Assembly (NCBI GenBank): GCA_021740905.1
Contig: JAIOYV010000011.1
Location: 38,228 to 102,227, forward strand
DNA length: 64,000 nucleotides
From: Bacteroidales bacterium
GTDB lineage: Bacteria; Bacteroidota; Bacteroidia; Bacteroidales; M50B96
Direction of reading: 5' to 3'
Each line of letters opens with the position of its first letter. Positions within the stretch are counted from its first letter, which is position 1. A program made the position numbers and the translations under genes. The notes below the pieces were generated by a model, which saw only the letters and a program-made list of their open reading frames with translations, searched no databases and was not told the origin of the DNA. Below, one piece after another: positions 25,118 to 34,522 of the stretch.

Positions 25118-25351
25118 AATTTGAAATTGTTGGAACAAAGTGGAAATCCCGAGAGGAACGCTGTGTCCCGGCCATCCGGGGATTAGGGAAAAATTCGAAA
25201 CCACCAAATATAAACTTTCCTTTAAACTTTGAACTTTTCAATTTCCTAACTCAGAACTTCTCAACTCTTCAGCTCAGAACTTCTCAACTAATACAACTGA
25301 ACATTTACTAGCTGCAATCTGTTTGCTCTCGCATATTGAATTTTACAGATC

Positions 25352-26434
25352 ATGGTCAAAGAGAAAAACAAGGAATTCCTATATAACACGATAGATAAAA
25401 GAGTATTGAAAGAACAATTGATGGCCGAGGATTTCAAGCGTATAACACTGTCGTTTTACAGGTATGTAATTTTGGATAACCCAGTTGAATTTCGGGACAA
25501 CCTTTACCGGGCATTGGCCGCATTGAATGCCTTTGGCAGAATCTATGTGGCCCGCGAAGGCATCAATGCACAGATGAGCGTGCCGGAAGCCAAATGGACG
25601 GAATTCAAAACAATGTTGGATTCTTTTTCGGAGCTGAAAAATATGCCTCTGAAAATTGCCGTGGAAGATGATGGAAAATCATTTTATGTGTTGAAAATCA
25701 AAGTACGCCATAAAATCCTTGCCGATGGTTTGGAAGATGGAAGTTATGATGTAACCAATGTGGGCAATCACCTTTCTGCCGAAGGTTTTAACCAGGCATT
25801 GGAAAATCCCGAAACCATTGTGGTTGACATGCGCAACCATTACGAAAGTGAAATTGGCCGCTTCGAAAATGCGATATGTCCTGATGTGGACACGTTTCGC
25901 GAGGAAGTGGAGCTGGTTGTAAATACTCTTCAGGATAAAAAAGACAAAAAAGTGTTGTTGTATTGCACCGGTGGCATCCGATGCGAAAAAGCAAGTGCTT
26001 ACTTGAAACATCATGGCTTCCGGGATGTGAACCAGTTGCATGGTGGGGTGATCGAGTATGCCCGTCAGGTGAAACTGGCCGGATTAGAATCGAAATTCAA
26101 AGGAAAGAATTTTGTGTTCGATGAAAGATTGGGAGAACGGATCACCGACGATGTTCTTGCAACTTGCCACCAATGTGGAAAGCCTGCAGATAGTCACACA
26201 AATTGCGCGAACAACGATTGTCATCTGTTATTTATTCAGTGTACCGAGTGTGCAAAAGAAATGGAAGGCTGCTGCTCGGCTGATTGCAGGGATTTTATCC
26301 ACCTTCCGGTGGAAGAGCAGGATAAAATAAGAAAGGCCCAGTCGAACCATGCTGTAAAAGGCAAGTTTAAGAGTCGGTTGCGACCCGATCTGAAAAAGCT
26401 AAGGAAGGTGGGGTTTGCTAGTTGTGGAATGTAG
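25352..26434 (+). CDS. trhO: tRNA uridine(34) hydroxylase, rhodanese family
   Basis: TrhO (YceA) hydroxylates U34 in certain tRNAs, the first step toward 5-hydroxyuridine derivatives. 360 residues, complete: the N-terminal ferredoxin-like domain with V-A-R-E-G-I-N-A-Q near 68, a rhodanese domain with the active-site loop L-Y-C-T-G-G-I-R-C-E-K (cysteine near residue 206), and a C-terminal zinc-ribbon-like region with C-H-Q-C and several further cysteines (270-313). The start is preceded by a spacer rich in AACTCAGAACT repeats (25215-25290). Confidence 0.92.
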   Translation: MVKEKNKEFLYNTIDKRVLKEQLMAEDFKRITLSFYRYVILDNPVEFRDNLYRALAALNAFGRIYVAREGINAQMSVPEAKWTEFKTMLDSFSELKNMPLKIAVEDDGKSFYVLKIKVRHKILADGLEDGSYDVTNVGNHLSAEGFNQALENPETIVVDMRNHYESEIGRFENAICPDVDTFREEVELVVNTLQDKKDKKVLLYCTGGIRCEKASAYLKHHGFRDVNQLHGGVIEYARQVKLAGLESKFKGKNFVFDERLGERITDDVLATCHQCGKPADSHTNCANNDCHLLFIQCTECAKEMEGCCSADCRDFIHLPVEEQDKIRKAQSNHAVKGKFKSRLRPDLKKLRKVGFASCGM

Positions 26435-26519
26435 TCTAATTTGAAACGCTAATTCATTCTCGGGCTTAAGAGGCTCTAATTGCTTTGGAATATAGGTTTG
26501 CCAATGCCTTAAACAAAAA

Positions 26520-26540
26520 AGTCCCGCATTTGGCGGGACT
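26520..26540 (-). terminator. Terminator of the cold-shock gene
   Basis: AGTCCCGC and GCGGGACT pair perfectly around a 5-nt loop. On the minus strand a run of six T follows. Confidence 0.85.
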
Positions 26541-26570
26541 AAAAATCTTAAATGTTTACGCTACAATAAA

Positions 26571-26762
26571 CTATGCTAGTTTAACATTGACCGCATTTAA
26601 ACCTTTTCTACCTTCTTCTAAATCGAAGGTTACTTCATCATTTTCGCTAATGTTTTCTTTTAATCCATTTGCATGCACAAAATACTCTTTTGACGAATCT
26701 GCGTCTTTAATAAATCCAAAACCTTTTGAATCATTAAAAAATTTTACTGTTCCTCTATTCAT
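26571..26762 (-). CDS. Cold-shock domain protein (CspA family)
   Basis: 63 residues from the ATG at 26762; the frame to 26816 adds a stretch unlike the family. Five-strand OB fold with RNP1 K-G-F-G-F-I (13-18) and RNP2 Y-F-V-H-A-N (26-31). It binds single-stranded nucleic acid and acts as an RNA chaperone. It stands alone with its own terminator and a 5' region of about 100 nt before the divergent promoter at 26867. Confidence 0.92.
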   Translation of the reverse strand: MNRGTVKFFNDSKGFGFIKDADSSKEYFVHANGLKENISENDEVTFDLEEGRKGLNAVNVKLA

Positions 26763-26837
26763 TATTTTAATTTTAAATACGCGGCGAAGGTACACATAGT
26801 TATTGAGAAAATTCACTTTTTATGAAATGGCTTCAAA

Positions 26838-26874
26838 TTTTTAGCCCGAAAGTCGCAAAATTGTGCTATCTTTG
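26838..26874 (+). promoter_or_regulatory. Rightward promoter opposite the cold-shock gene
   Basis: TATCTTTG at 26867-26874 is an exact TAnnTTTG box; the -33 region at 26838-26842 is TTTT. It drives transcription into a region with no annotated long gene, but with the micro-ORFs at 26981-27305. Confidence 0.5.
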
Positions 26875-27034
26875 TCTTTTTCAGAACTTTTCGGGTAGTT
26901 ACCTGTTAGAGTAATACTTTTCTAAGCCTTAATACATTTCTGGTTTAGGGCAAAAACGGTTCAGGAATTATAAATCAATTGAAAAAAGAGTGCAAAAAAT
27001 TGATTGGTTTTTGCAAAAAGGGAATGCTCAAACA

Positions 27035-27145
27035 ATGAATGTGTTGATATTAGAAACATCTCGAAATGATTGTTCACATTTACCTATAAGTATAAAGGGA
27101 CGAATATTAAGTATAGAAATTTTTACGAATAAAAAGGAATCATAG
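27035..27145 (+). CDS. Micro-ORF of unknown function
   Basis: 36 codons from ATG 27035 to TAG 27143-27145. The stop is followed after a single base by the ATG of the next ORF. Just before it a short frame (from a TTG at about 26979) ends in an overlapping TGA-ATG. Composition I-S-I-K-G-R-I-L-S-I-E-I-F-T is strand-like. No family recognised. Confidence 0.35.
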   Translation: MNVLILETSRNDCSHLPISIKGRILSIEIFTNKKES

Positions 27146-27146
27146 T

Positions 27147-27305
27147 ATGATTGACAGAAAACAAAATGCGTTTAAACCACCTGATACGAGAAAGCTTCAG
27201 GAGGTAATTATTGATCACCGGACAAGAATTTATATTGCCCTTGATGCTGATCCACAGAAAGCAAGGGAGAGATATTTTTCTCGGTTCGAGACAAAGAAGG
27301 CTTAA
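27147..27305 (+). CDS. Small basic protein of unknown function
   Basis: 52 residues, start ATG 27147 with an A/G-rich AAAAAGGA upstream, stop TAA 27303-27305. The sequence is strongly protein-like: a K-P-P-D-T-R-K-L-Q-E-V-I-I motif, D-H-R-T-R-I-Y-I-A-L-D-A-D-P in the middle and a charged helix K-A-R-E-R-Y-F-S-R-F at the end. No signal peptide. Probably a real small cytoplasmic protein, read from the promoter at 26838-26874. No function can be assigned. Confidence 0.55.
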   Translation: MIDRKQNAFKPPDTRKLQEVIIDHRTRIYIALDADPQKARERYFSRFETKKA

Positions 27306-27615
27306 TAATGAAGAGTGTTATCGGGGTGGAGGAACCTGTTTAGCATTTTAGCAATGAAGAATCACAAATGGATGTCTTTCTATTTTTTTTTTGAGAGCAT
27401 TCATTTTCCTCCAAATTTTCCGTTTACCCCCGTTGACTTTCCAATTTCGACTAATTCATTTCTACGTAATTACTATCACAAACCATTCATTGGTAGATAA
27501 ATAACCCCTACTCAAGCATTTTCAGATTGGAATTAACTTCTTCGGGTTGTACGACAAAATCCACCTTGTTTTTAGAACCACTATCTTCGATTCACCTGTA
27601 ACAACCATAATGAAC

Positions 27616-27688
27616 CTTAGTGATCTATGTGTCTTTGTGGTAAAATAAATAAACCACTGAGGCACTAAGAATACAAAGTAACACTAAG
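27616..27688. repeat. Imperfect inverted repeat
   Basis: CTTAGTG and GTCTTTGTGG on the left are mirrored by CCACTGAGGCA, ATACAAAG and CACTAAG on the right. It belongs to the same style of CTCTGTG/CACAGAG fold-back seen at 47875 and 51338. The rest of 27306-27747 shows no gene or signal. Confidence 0.55.
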
Positions 27689-27747
27689 ACATCACCTTCA
27701 AACAACAAACATTTTTCTATATTTATCAGCTCAAATAATACAGAAAA

Positions 27748-28476
27748 ATGGAAGTACTTGGAATTGACATTGGCGGATCTGGAATTAAAGGTGCCATGGT
27801 AAATACTGAAACCGGCGAATTGGTGGGCGAAAGGCACCGTATTGAAACACCTCAACCGGCAAAACCACAAGCCATTGCTGAAACTATAAAGGCCATCGCC
27901 AATCATTTTGATTACAAAGGAAAAATTGGTTGCGGTTTTCCTGCTGTCATGCAAAACGGTGTCATTAAGACGGCCTCGAATATTCACAAATCAAATATTG
28001 ATGTCGATGCCAACAAGCTTTTTAGCAAGGTAACAGGATGCGAAGTAAATGTATTTAATGATGCCGATGTTGCAGGATATGCCGAGCTAAAGTTTGGGAA
28101 ATACCCTGATTTCAAAGGCATGGCCCTTTTTCTTACAATCGGGTCGGGTATTGGTTCTGCACTGTTCTATAAGGGGATGCTGATACCGAACACAGAGTTT
28201 GGGCATTTATTTATGGATAAAGGGCTAAAGTGCGAGCACTATGCTTCCGATGCTGTCCGTAAGAAAAAAGAAATGAGCTGGGAAAAATGGGGCAAGCGGT
28301 TCAATGAGGTTTTGCAATATCTGGAATTCATTTTCAGTCCCGAATTAATTATCCTTGGTGGTGGGACTAGTAAAAAATTCGATCTATTCGAAATGCAGCT
28401 CAAAATCAAAGCCCCTGTCGAACCGGCCAAACTTTTAAACCAGGCAGGAATTATTGGGGGGGCGATGCTGGCATAG
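27748..28476 (+). CDS. ppgK: Polyphosphate glucokinase (ROK family)
   Basis: 242 residues, close to the usual PpgK length. It phosphorylates glucose with polyphosphate or ATP. The phosphate loop [11 protein letters not shown] is at residues 5-15, G-C-G-F-P-A near 62, the catalytic N-D-A-D near 107, the T-I-G-S-G-I-G-S loop near 131, and E-F-G-H near 151. The region [11 protein letters not shown] after this is typical of PpgK and lacks the zinc cysteines of ordinary ROK kinases. It stands alone. Confidence 0.85.
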   Translation: MEVLGIDIGGSGIKGAMVNTETGELVGERHRIETPQPAKPQAIAETIKAIANHFDYKGKIGCGFPAVMQNGVIKTASNIHKSNIDVDANKLFSKVTGCEVNVFNDADVAGYAELKFGKYPDFKGMALFLTIGSGIGSALFYKGMLIPNTEFGHLFMDKGLKCEHYASDAVRKKKEMSWEKWGKRFNEVLQYLEFIFSPELIILGGGTSKKFDLFEMQLKIKAPVEPAKLLNQAGIIGGAMLA

Positions 28477-28636
28477 TGAAAGTTTCAGAATAAGTTCACT
28501 TTCTCGGTTTCATATCTTCGTGCTGGAATCTGTTACTTTTATCTTGATCATTAATAAAACTTCTTTGTTAATTTTGGGGAAGTTATTTTGAATCTTTACT
28601 TTGTTCTATCACTAATACAAGTTGAAAATACGAATC

Positions 28637-31594
28637 ATGAAAAAATCTACTAATTATCTATTAATCCTATTTGCACTTTCGTTGGCAATGTGCACAAAAC
28701 AGAACAACAATCCGGTTTCTTATGTCGATCCGTTTATCGGCACCGATGGACATGGGCATACCTATCCCGGGGCAAGCCTGCCTTTTGGCATGGTGCAGCT
28801 TAGCCCCGACACACGGACCGTAAACTGGGATGCCTGTTCGGGTTACCATAGTTCCGATAATTCTATCCTTGGTTTTAGCCACACACACCTCAGCGGAACC
28901 GGTGCTATCGACTATGGCGACATACGAATCATGCCTACACAGGGCGAAGTGTTTTTGAATCCCGGTCCGGAAGAAAATACAGCCTTGGGCTATCGCTCCG
29001 GGTTCACTCACGACAGCGAAAAGGCAAGCCCCGGTTACTATGCGGTAAAGCTCGATGATTATAATATTGATGTAGAACTGACAGCCACCCAACGCACCGG
29101 TTTTCATAAATATACGATTAATGAGGGTGGCGAAATGGACATCATCCTTGATTTAAAAGATGACGTGGGCTTGAACAAAGTCCTGGAATCGGGGATTAGT
29201 GTTATCAATGACCATGAAGTTGCCAGTTACCGGAATTCGCAGGGCTGGGCAAAAAATCAGAAATTATTTTTTGTGATGCAGTTTTCAAAGCCTTTTCATT
29301 CTATCACCCTTGCAAAGAACGACAGCTTACTGACTGGTGAAACCGAAGCCACTGGAACAAACATAAAAGCGGCAATTCAATTTCAGACCAATCCAAAGGA
29401 AGCAATATTGGTCAAGGTGGGGTTGTCTGCAGTGAGTATCGACGGTGCTTTAAAAAACCTTGAGGCGGAAAACCCGGGTTGGGATTTTGCGGCTGTGAAA
29501 GAACAAGCCTCTCAAACCTGGAACGATGCCTTGTCTGCCATTCAGGTGGAAGGCAAAAACGAAAAGGACAAAACGGTTTTTTACACAGCATTGTACCATT
29601 CGCTATTGGCACCCAATATGTATTCCGATGTAGATAACCAGTATCGTGGAATGGACATGGAAATCCATCAGGCCAATCATCCCGTTTATACTGTGTTTTC
29701 GTTATGGGATACCTTCCGGGCAACCCATCCTTTGTTTACCATAATCAACCCGGCTTTGGTGAACGACCTGGTAAAAACCATGCTCACGAAGTATGAGGAA
29801 AGCGGATTGCTGCCTGTTTGGGAACTTTCGGCTTGCGAAACTGGCTGCATGATTGGCTATCATTCAGTTCCGGTAATTGCCGATGCTTTCGCGAAGGGGA
29901 TCAAAGATTATGATGTGGAAAAAGCTTATGAGGCCATGAAGAAAAGTGCCATGGAAGATCACCTGGGTTTGGAGTTTTATAAAGCCCAGGGTTTTATCCC
30001 GGTTGATAAAGAGCATGAAGGCGTTTCCAAAACCCTTGAGTATGCTTACGACGATTGGTGTATTGCCATGGTTGCAAAAGCTTTGGGGAAGGATGAAGAT
30101 TACAATTATTTCATTAAAAGGGCACAGTATTACAAGAATGTTTTTGACGGATCGACCGGATTTATGCGGGGCAAGGAGAATGGAAAATTTGTCGAGCCTT
30201 TCGATCCGTACGAAGTGAGTGGCGATTTTACCGAAGCCAATTCATGGCAATATACTTTTTTCGCCCCACAAGATGTGAGCGGGTTGATTGAGTTGATGGG
30301 TGGAAACGAAAAGTTCATCACTAATCTCGACAAACTGTTTTCAGCTGAAAACAAAGTAACTGGCCGCGAACAACCCGATATTTCCGGTATGGTTGGCCAG
30401 TATGCTCACGGCAACGAACCCAGCCACCACATTGCCTACTTGTACAATTATGCAGGAGCACCGTGGAAGGGCCAGGAAATCATCAAAAAAATTACTTCTG
30501 AATTATACTCCCCGGCTCGCGATGGTTTGTGTGGCAACGAAGATTGTGGGCAAATGTCATCGTGGTATGTGTTCTCGGCATTGGGATTTTATCCGGTCAC
30601 ACCCGGAAGTGTGGATTATGCAATAGGTACACCCAAATTCGAAATGGCGACTATCAACTTAAAAGATGGAAAAAATTTTACTGTTCACGCAAAAAACATC
30701 TCGGCAGAAAACTTTTATATCCAGACAACGAAATTGAACGGACAGCCCCTGAACAGGTCTTTTATAACCCACAACGAAATAATGGATGGTGGAAAGCTCG
30801 AATTTGAAATGGGACCGAAACCAAATAAAGAGTGGGGAAGCGCTGAAGAAAATAGGCCTGTTTCAAAAGTCGAAGATGAGGGCTTTGTCCCGGTTCCGGT
30901 TTTTATTCAAAGCAAAAAATTATTCCAGGGAACTACGCAGGTCGAATTGAATGAGGTTGTCGGACTTTCTCTCTTTTATAGCATGGATGGCAGCCCTCCC
31001 AATGAGAAATCCATTCCCTGGTCAGGACCTTTTGAGTTGAACAAAACAGCAAAAATAAAGACTGTTCATATTGACCAAAATGGGAACAAAAGCCCGGTTG
31101 TCGAAGCTGAGTTTTATCAAATCCCCGAGGGCTATTCCATTACATTGAAAAATCCCCACAGTCATATTTACACAGCTGGGGGCGAAATGGCTTTGATTGA
31201 TCAGCAACGTGGCACTACCGATTTTCGTTCGGGGGCATGGCAAGGCTGGCAAGGCTCCGACCTGGAAGCCATAGTCGATCTGGGCAAAAAGCAAACGGTA
31301 AAAGAACTTGGGTTGAGTTGTTTGCAAACACAGGATATTTGGATTTTCCTGCCAACCCAGGTAGAGTTTTTTGTGTCGGACAATGGCACTGATTTTAAAT
31401 CGGTGGGAGTAGTTGAAAATACAATTTCGCCTAAAGAAAGTGGATCAATAATTCATGAGTTCACAAAATCCTTCGCTGGTTTAAAAACACGTTACATTCA
31501 AGTTATAGCAACCAGTATTGGCAAATGTCCCGAGTGGCACAAAGGCGCAGGGGGCGATGCCTGGATTTTTGCCGATGAGGTTTTGATAAAATAG
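28637..31594 (+). CDS. GH92 alpha-mannosidase lipoprotein
   Basis: 985 residues from the ATG at 28637 (a TTG at 28622 is less likely). The signal peptide ends in the lipobox S-L-A-M-C (about residue 19), so it is anchored to the outer membrane or cell surface. GH92 exo-mannosidases are calcium-dependent inverting enzymes. The N-terminal beta-sandwich begins V-D-P-F-I-G-T-D-G-H-G-H-T-Y-P-G, and the (alpha/alpha)6 domain carries S-L-W-D-T-F-R (near 359) and G-N-E-P-S-H-H (near 590). A chitobiase-type segment (~745-820) and a discoidin/F5-8C-like module (~830-985) follow, probably for glycan binding. It has no SusC/D neighbours, so it is a lone enzyme rather than part of a PUL. Confidence 0.92.
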   Translation: MKKSTNYLLILFALSLAMCTKQNNNPVSYVDPFIGTDGHGHTYPGASLPFGMVQLSPDTRTVNWDACSGYHSSDNSILGFSHTHLSGTGAIDYGDIRIMPTQGEVFLNPGPEENTALGYRSGFTHDSEKASPGYYAVKLDDYNIDVELTATQRTGFHKYTINEGGEMDIILDLKDDVGLNKVLESGISVINDHEVASYRNSQGWAKNQKLFFVMQFSKPFHSITLAKNDSLLTGETEATGTNIKAAIQFQTNPKEAILVKVGLSAVSIDGALKNLEAENPGWDFAAVKEQASQTWNDALSAIQVEGKNEKDKTVFYTALYHSLLAPNMYSDVDNQYRGMDMEIHQANHPVYTVFSLWDTFRATHPLFTIINPALVNDLVKTMLTKYEESGLLPVWELSACETGCMIGYHSVPVIADAFAKGIKDYDVEKAYEAMKKSAMEDHLGLEFYKAQGFIPVDKEHEGVSKTLEYAYDDWCIAMVAKALGKDEDYNYFIKRAQYYKNVFDGSTGFMRGKENGKFVEPFDPYEVSGDFTEANSWQYTFFAPQDVSGLIELMGGNEKFITNLDKLFSAENKVTGREQPDISGMVGQYAHGNEPSHHIAYLYNYAGAPWKGQEIIKKITSELYSPARDGLCGNEDCGQMSSWYVFSALGFYPVTPGSVDYAIGTPKFEMATINLKDGKNFTVHAKNISAENFYIQTTKLNGQPLNRSFITHNEIMDGGKLEFEMGPKPNKEWGSAEENRPVSKVEDEGFVPVPVFIQSKKLFQGTTQVELNEVVGLSLFYSMDGSPPNEKSIPWSGPFELNKTAKIKTVHIDQNGNKSPVVEAEFYQIPEGYSITLKNPHSHIYTAGGEMALIDQQRGTTDFRSGAWQGWQGSDLEAIVDLGKKQTVKELGLSCLQTQDIWIFLPTQVEFFVSDNGTDFKSVGVVENTISPKESGSIIHEFTKSFAGLKTRYIQVIATSIGKCPEWHKGAGGDAWIFADEVLIK

Positions 31595-31934
31595 TTAAGT
31601 CCTGATTAGAATGCAGAAAGTGTCTGAAATAAAAATTTGGCAGTGGGATTACAAGAATCTAAAGATTGATTCTGTGCAATTGACAATCAGGAGAAGCTAA
31701 TTGGGCAGTCTCAAGTAATCGTTTTTACCTTCTGCGTTTTTTAGCCAAGAAATCAACAATAAAATCCAAAATTGTTTTGTGGATATTTCCCGCCAAAGTG
31801 CCCTTAACATAGGATTTTTCTTTCAGGGTTGGAAAAGGATTTTGAAAATCAACAGGAAAAGTCCAAACTATTAGAGCAGGAGTATTATTTTTACTCGCTG
31901 ATTTTTGTATTACGATTGAAAAACAAAATGAGTC

Positions 31935-33002
31935 ATGAGAAAGCAAAACCATCTGAATATTACTGACACTTCTATTTTGAAGCTACTGAGAAATAGTGAC
32001 ATCCGATTAAGCTATTTTATCTTATTGCCTTTCCTAATCCTAATGATGGCCTGCAATCCCGATAATACCGGGCTTATGCCAAATGTCACGGGCAAGGCAG
32101 GTGAGGTGGTGATTGTAATTGATAAGCAACTTTGGGAAGGTCCGGTAGGCGACGCATTTATAAAGCAACTGGCAGGTGAAGTTCCCGCTCTGCCGCAGGG
32201 CGAGCCGATGTTCGACCTGATAGATATACCGAGGGCAGCTTTTACTGATATTTTCCAAACCCACCGTAATCTTATCCTCACCTCCATTTCGAAAAATGTG
32301 AAAGAGCCAATTGTGAAGGTAAGAAAGGATGTGTATGCAAAGCCCCAAATAGCGATTCAAATTGAAGTAAACAGTAAAGAACAACTGTTGGCTGTGATTG
32401 AAGAACGGGGTGCAGGGATACTCGACAAACTGGTAGAAAAAGAGCGGGAAAGGATTATCACCAATTACCGGAATTTCGAAGAACCTGGAATTTCGGCCAA
32501 ATTGCGAAAGCTGCACAATCTGTCGATGATTTTTCCGCGTGGTTATAGCTACGATCTCGACACCACTAATTTTGCCTGGATTGCCCACGAAACCCCGGAA
32601 ATTAGCCAGGGGATATTAGTTTACTATTACGATTACAAGGACACCAGCTCGTTCAACAAAGAAAACCTGATAAGCAAGCGCGATGAGATTCTGCAAAAAT
32701 ATGTGTTAGGCCCGGTCGATAATACTTACATGACCACCGAAAAAGACCTACCGATATCGTATCGCGAATTTATTTTGAACGAAAGGTACACCACCGAAAT
32801 TAGCGGTCTTTGGAAACTGGATGGCCCGGCGTTTATGGGTGGCCCTTTTGTAAGTTTATCCACCGTGGATACCCTGCGTAACCGTGTCGTTACCGTGGAA
32901 GGTTTTGTTTTTGCCCCAAAACAAGATAAGCGAAACTATCTGCGTCAAGTGGAAGCCATCCTTTACAGCCTTCGTATTGTTGGACCAGAAGAAAAAGAAT
33001 AG
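31935..33002 (+). CDS. DUF4837 family lipoprotein
   Basis: 355 residues. After an unusually long, charged N-terminus (~25 residues) comes a hydrophobic segment ending in the lipobox L-M-M-A-C (about residue 40), so a later start is possible. The DUF4837 body is clear: G-K-A-G-E-V-V-I-V-I-D near 53, then N-L-I-L-T-S-I near 112, I-F-P-R-G-Y near 207, and G-L-W-K-L-D-G-P-A-F-M-G-G-P-F near 298. The family is found almost only in Bacteroidota and its function is not known. It is followed after 2 bp by the next gene. The preceding 340 bp (31595-31934) show no convincing gene. Confidence 0.88.
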   Translation: MRKQNHLNITDTSILKLLRNSDIRLSYFILLPFLILMMACNPDNTGLMPNVTGKAGEVVIVIDKQLWEGPVGDAFIKQLAGEVPALPQGEPMFDLIDIPRAAFTDIFQTHRNLILTSISKNVKEPIVKVRKDVYAKPQIAIQIEVNSKEQLLAVIEERGAGILDKLVEKERERIITNYRNFEEPGISAKLRKLHNLSMIFPRGYSYDLDTTNFAWIAHETPEISQGILVYYYDYKDTSSFNKENLISKRDEILQKYVLGPVDNTYMTTEKDLPISYREFILNERYTTEISGLWKLDGPAFMGGPFVSLSTVDTLRNRVVTVEGFVFAPKQDKRNYLRQVEAILYSLRIVGPEEKE

Positions 33003-33004
33003 AT

Positions 33005-33406
33005 ATGCTCGAACCCGACCTATTAAAAGATCATTTGCGAAAACTGGACCAGGGGATTGTTTTACAATCGGAATTCCGGCGTGCCGACCTGATCCATCAA
33101 ACGGCGCAACAAATCCAGAAAGACTTTGCCGAGTTTGGCATGGAGGTCACTTTTTCGGGCAAACTGGAAACTGCCTATGACGAACTTCTCGACCAGATGC
33201 ACACCCACCTAAAGCACATGATAGCCCATGAATATCACAAACTCTTCAACTTTTTCTATCGCATCGACCTGAACGAAAAAACAATCGTAAGGACAGAGCT
33301 GGAATTCCCGGAGTATTCAAAAGCCGAAGTATTGTGCCACCTGATTATCCAGCGCGAAATCAAGAAAGTGCTGATCCGAAATTATTTTAAGGAAAAAGGG
33401 ATTTGA
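33005..33406 (+). CDS. Conserved-looking small protein coupled to DUF4837
   Basis: 133 residues, mostly helical, no signal peptide or membrane segment. The sequence alternates amphipathic helices (D-L-L-K-D-H-L-R-K-L) with a histidine-rich centre (M-H-T-H-L-K-H-M-I-A-H-E-Y-H) and ends in K-V-L-I-R-N-Y-F-K-E-K-G-I. The histidine cluster could bind metal, which is inference only. It begins 2 bp after the DUF4837 stop, so the two are co-translated. No family recognised. Confidence 0.7.
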   Translation: MLEPDLLKDHLRKLDQGIVLQSEFRRADLIHQTAQQIQKDFAEFGMEVTFSGKLETAYDELLDQMHTHLKHMIAHEYHKLFNFFYRIDLNEKTIVRTELEFPEYSKAEVLCHLIIQREIKKVLIRNYFKEKGI

Positions 33407-33558
33407 TCCTTATAGTGGTTTTGTGTTTCAAGTTTATCCCCATCTACCATTTGTATTTCAAGGCAAGGTCGGTGCAGGTTCTCCACAATTCTTGTTACAG
33501 GTAAAGCCCTTCCTTGTTTTAAAGAAAGGTTGGGATGGATGAATAAAAAACATTTTCA

Positions 33559-34413
33559 TCACCCAATTTGCTTTTTTCCACCAAACTTCTTAATGGTAAT
33601 GGGAACCGAAATCTTAAAATATAGGGCAGAACCTTTAGTGTACACATTATGCGTAAAATATTTCTGGTCGCGCCACATTTCATATTTAAAAAATTCCCAA
33701 TTATAAAAGCCTTGTTCGTAAAATAATTTCAGACTGAACAATTCTCGCTTTTTCCAATAAAACCGGACTTGTGTCCCCAGAATAGCCGAAAAAGTGTTTT
33801 TATTTTCGGTGGCATGTAGCGATATTTTCTCTATATAAAAAGAATCCGGGTAAACATGATCAGGCATTGTTAGGATAGGGCCACCCCCAATTTCAGATGG
33901 CTCTAATGGTCCATCGTTTCTCCTTACGTAATTTATACCAAACAAAACAGAAGGGACCACATTTATTTTCCTGGCACTGTTAAAATTATTAAAATCATAA
34001 GAAAAATGCAGGGGCACCTTAGTTAATACAGGGCCTGTCTCAACGTAAAGACCACCCGGTGCCATAAATTCGTATGTTGAACTATCGATAGTTCCCCATC
34101 CATTCCATACCCTCGACTCCAAACGCATCATTGCGCTTTCATAAAATAGAAAACCTGTTTCGATATGAAACCTTTCTTTTATTTGGTATTCCAGCATAAT
34201 ACCCCATTGTGGCAGGTCCTCGTTTGTTGTTACTCGATTATACAATGAGAAGTACGGTGAGTATAAGGGTTTTTCATAAAATTTTGTGAACACTCCTTCT
34301 CCAAAAGAAGAAAAGCCTAAATGTTCCCCAATCTCCAACCTAATTTTAAGGGTTTGAGAATTGCATTGCAGGCTTAAAACAAGGGCCATTAAAACGAATA
34401 GTTTGAATTTCAT
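33559..34413 (-). CDS. Exported protein, possible outer-membrane barrel
   Basis: 284 residues with a signal peptide ending near C-N-S-Q (residue 20). Strand-like segments with aromatic residues recur (L-E-I-G-E-H-L-G-F, M-L-E-Y-Q-I-K-E-R-F, H-F-S-Y-D-F-N-N-F, V-R-F-Y-W-K-K-R), alternating every 10-14 residues as in small outer-membrane barrels. The C-terminus is basic, not a terminal F. Unknown family. It forms a leftward pair with the next lipoprotein, separated by 109 bp. Confidence 0.6.
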   Translation of the reverse strand: MKFKLFVLMALVLSLQCNSQTLKIRLEIGEHLGFSSFGEGVFTKFYEKPLYSPYFSLYNRVTTNEDLPQWGIMLEYQIKERFHIETGFLFYESAMMRLESRVWNGWGTIDSSTYEFMAPGGLYVETGPVLTKVPLHFSYDFNNFNSARKINVVPSVLFGINYVRRNDGPLEPSEIGGGPILTMPDHVYPDSFYIEKISLHATENKNTFSAILGTQVRFYWKKRELFSLKLFYEQGFYNWEFFKYEMWRDQKYFTHNVYTKGSALYFKISVPITIKKFGGKKQIG

Positions 34414-34522
34414 AGTTCCACATATATATTATTGAATTTAAAACTACTATACTTGCCTCTCCTTACAGAAGGAGAGGCAAGATTTGAATGATCACGCCAA
34501 TATATCAATTTAAATAATTTTA

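Noticed and set aside
28637..31594. Polysaccharide utilisation locus around the GH92 enzyme
   Set aside because: No SusC/SusD pair, sensor regulator or second glycosidase is present nearby.
31725..31952. 75-codon minus-strand frame before the DUF4837 gene
   Set aside because: It overlaps the DUF4837 start, has no ribosome site and its composition is not convincing.
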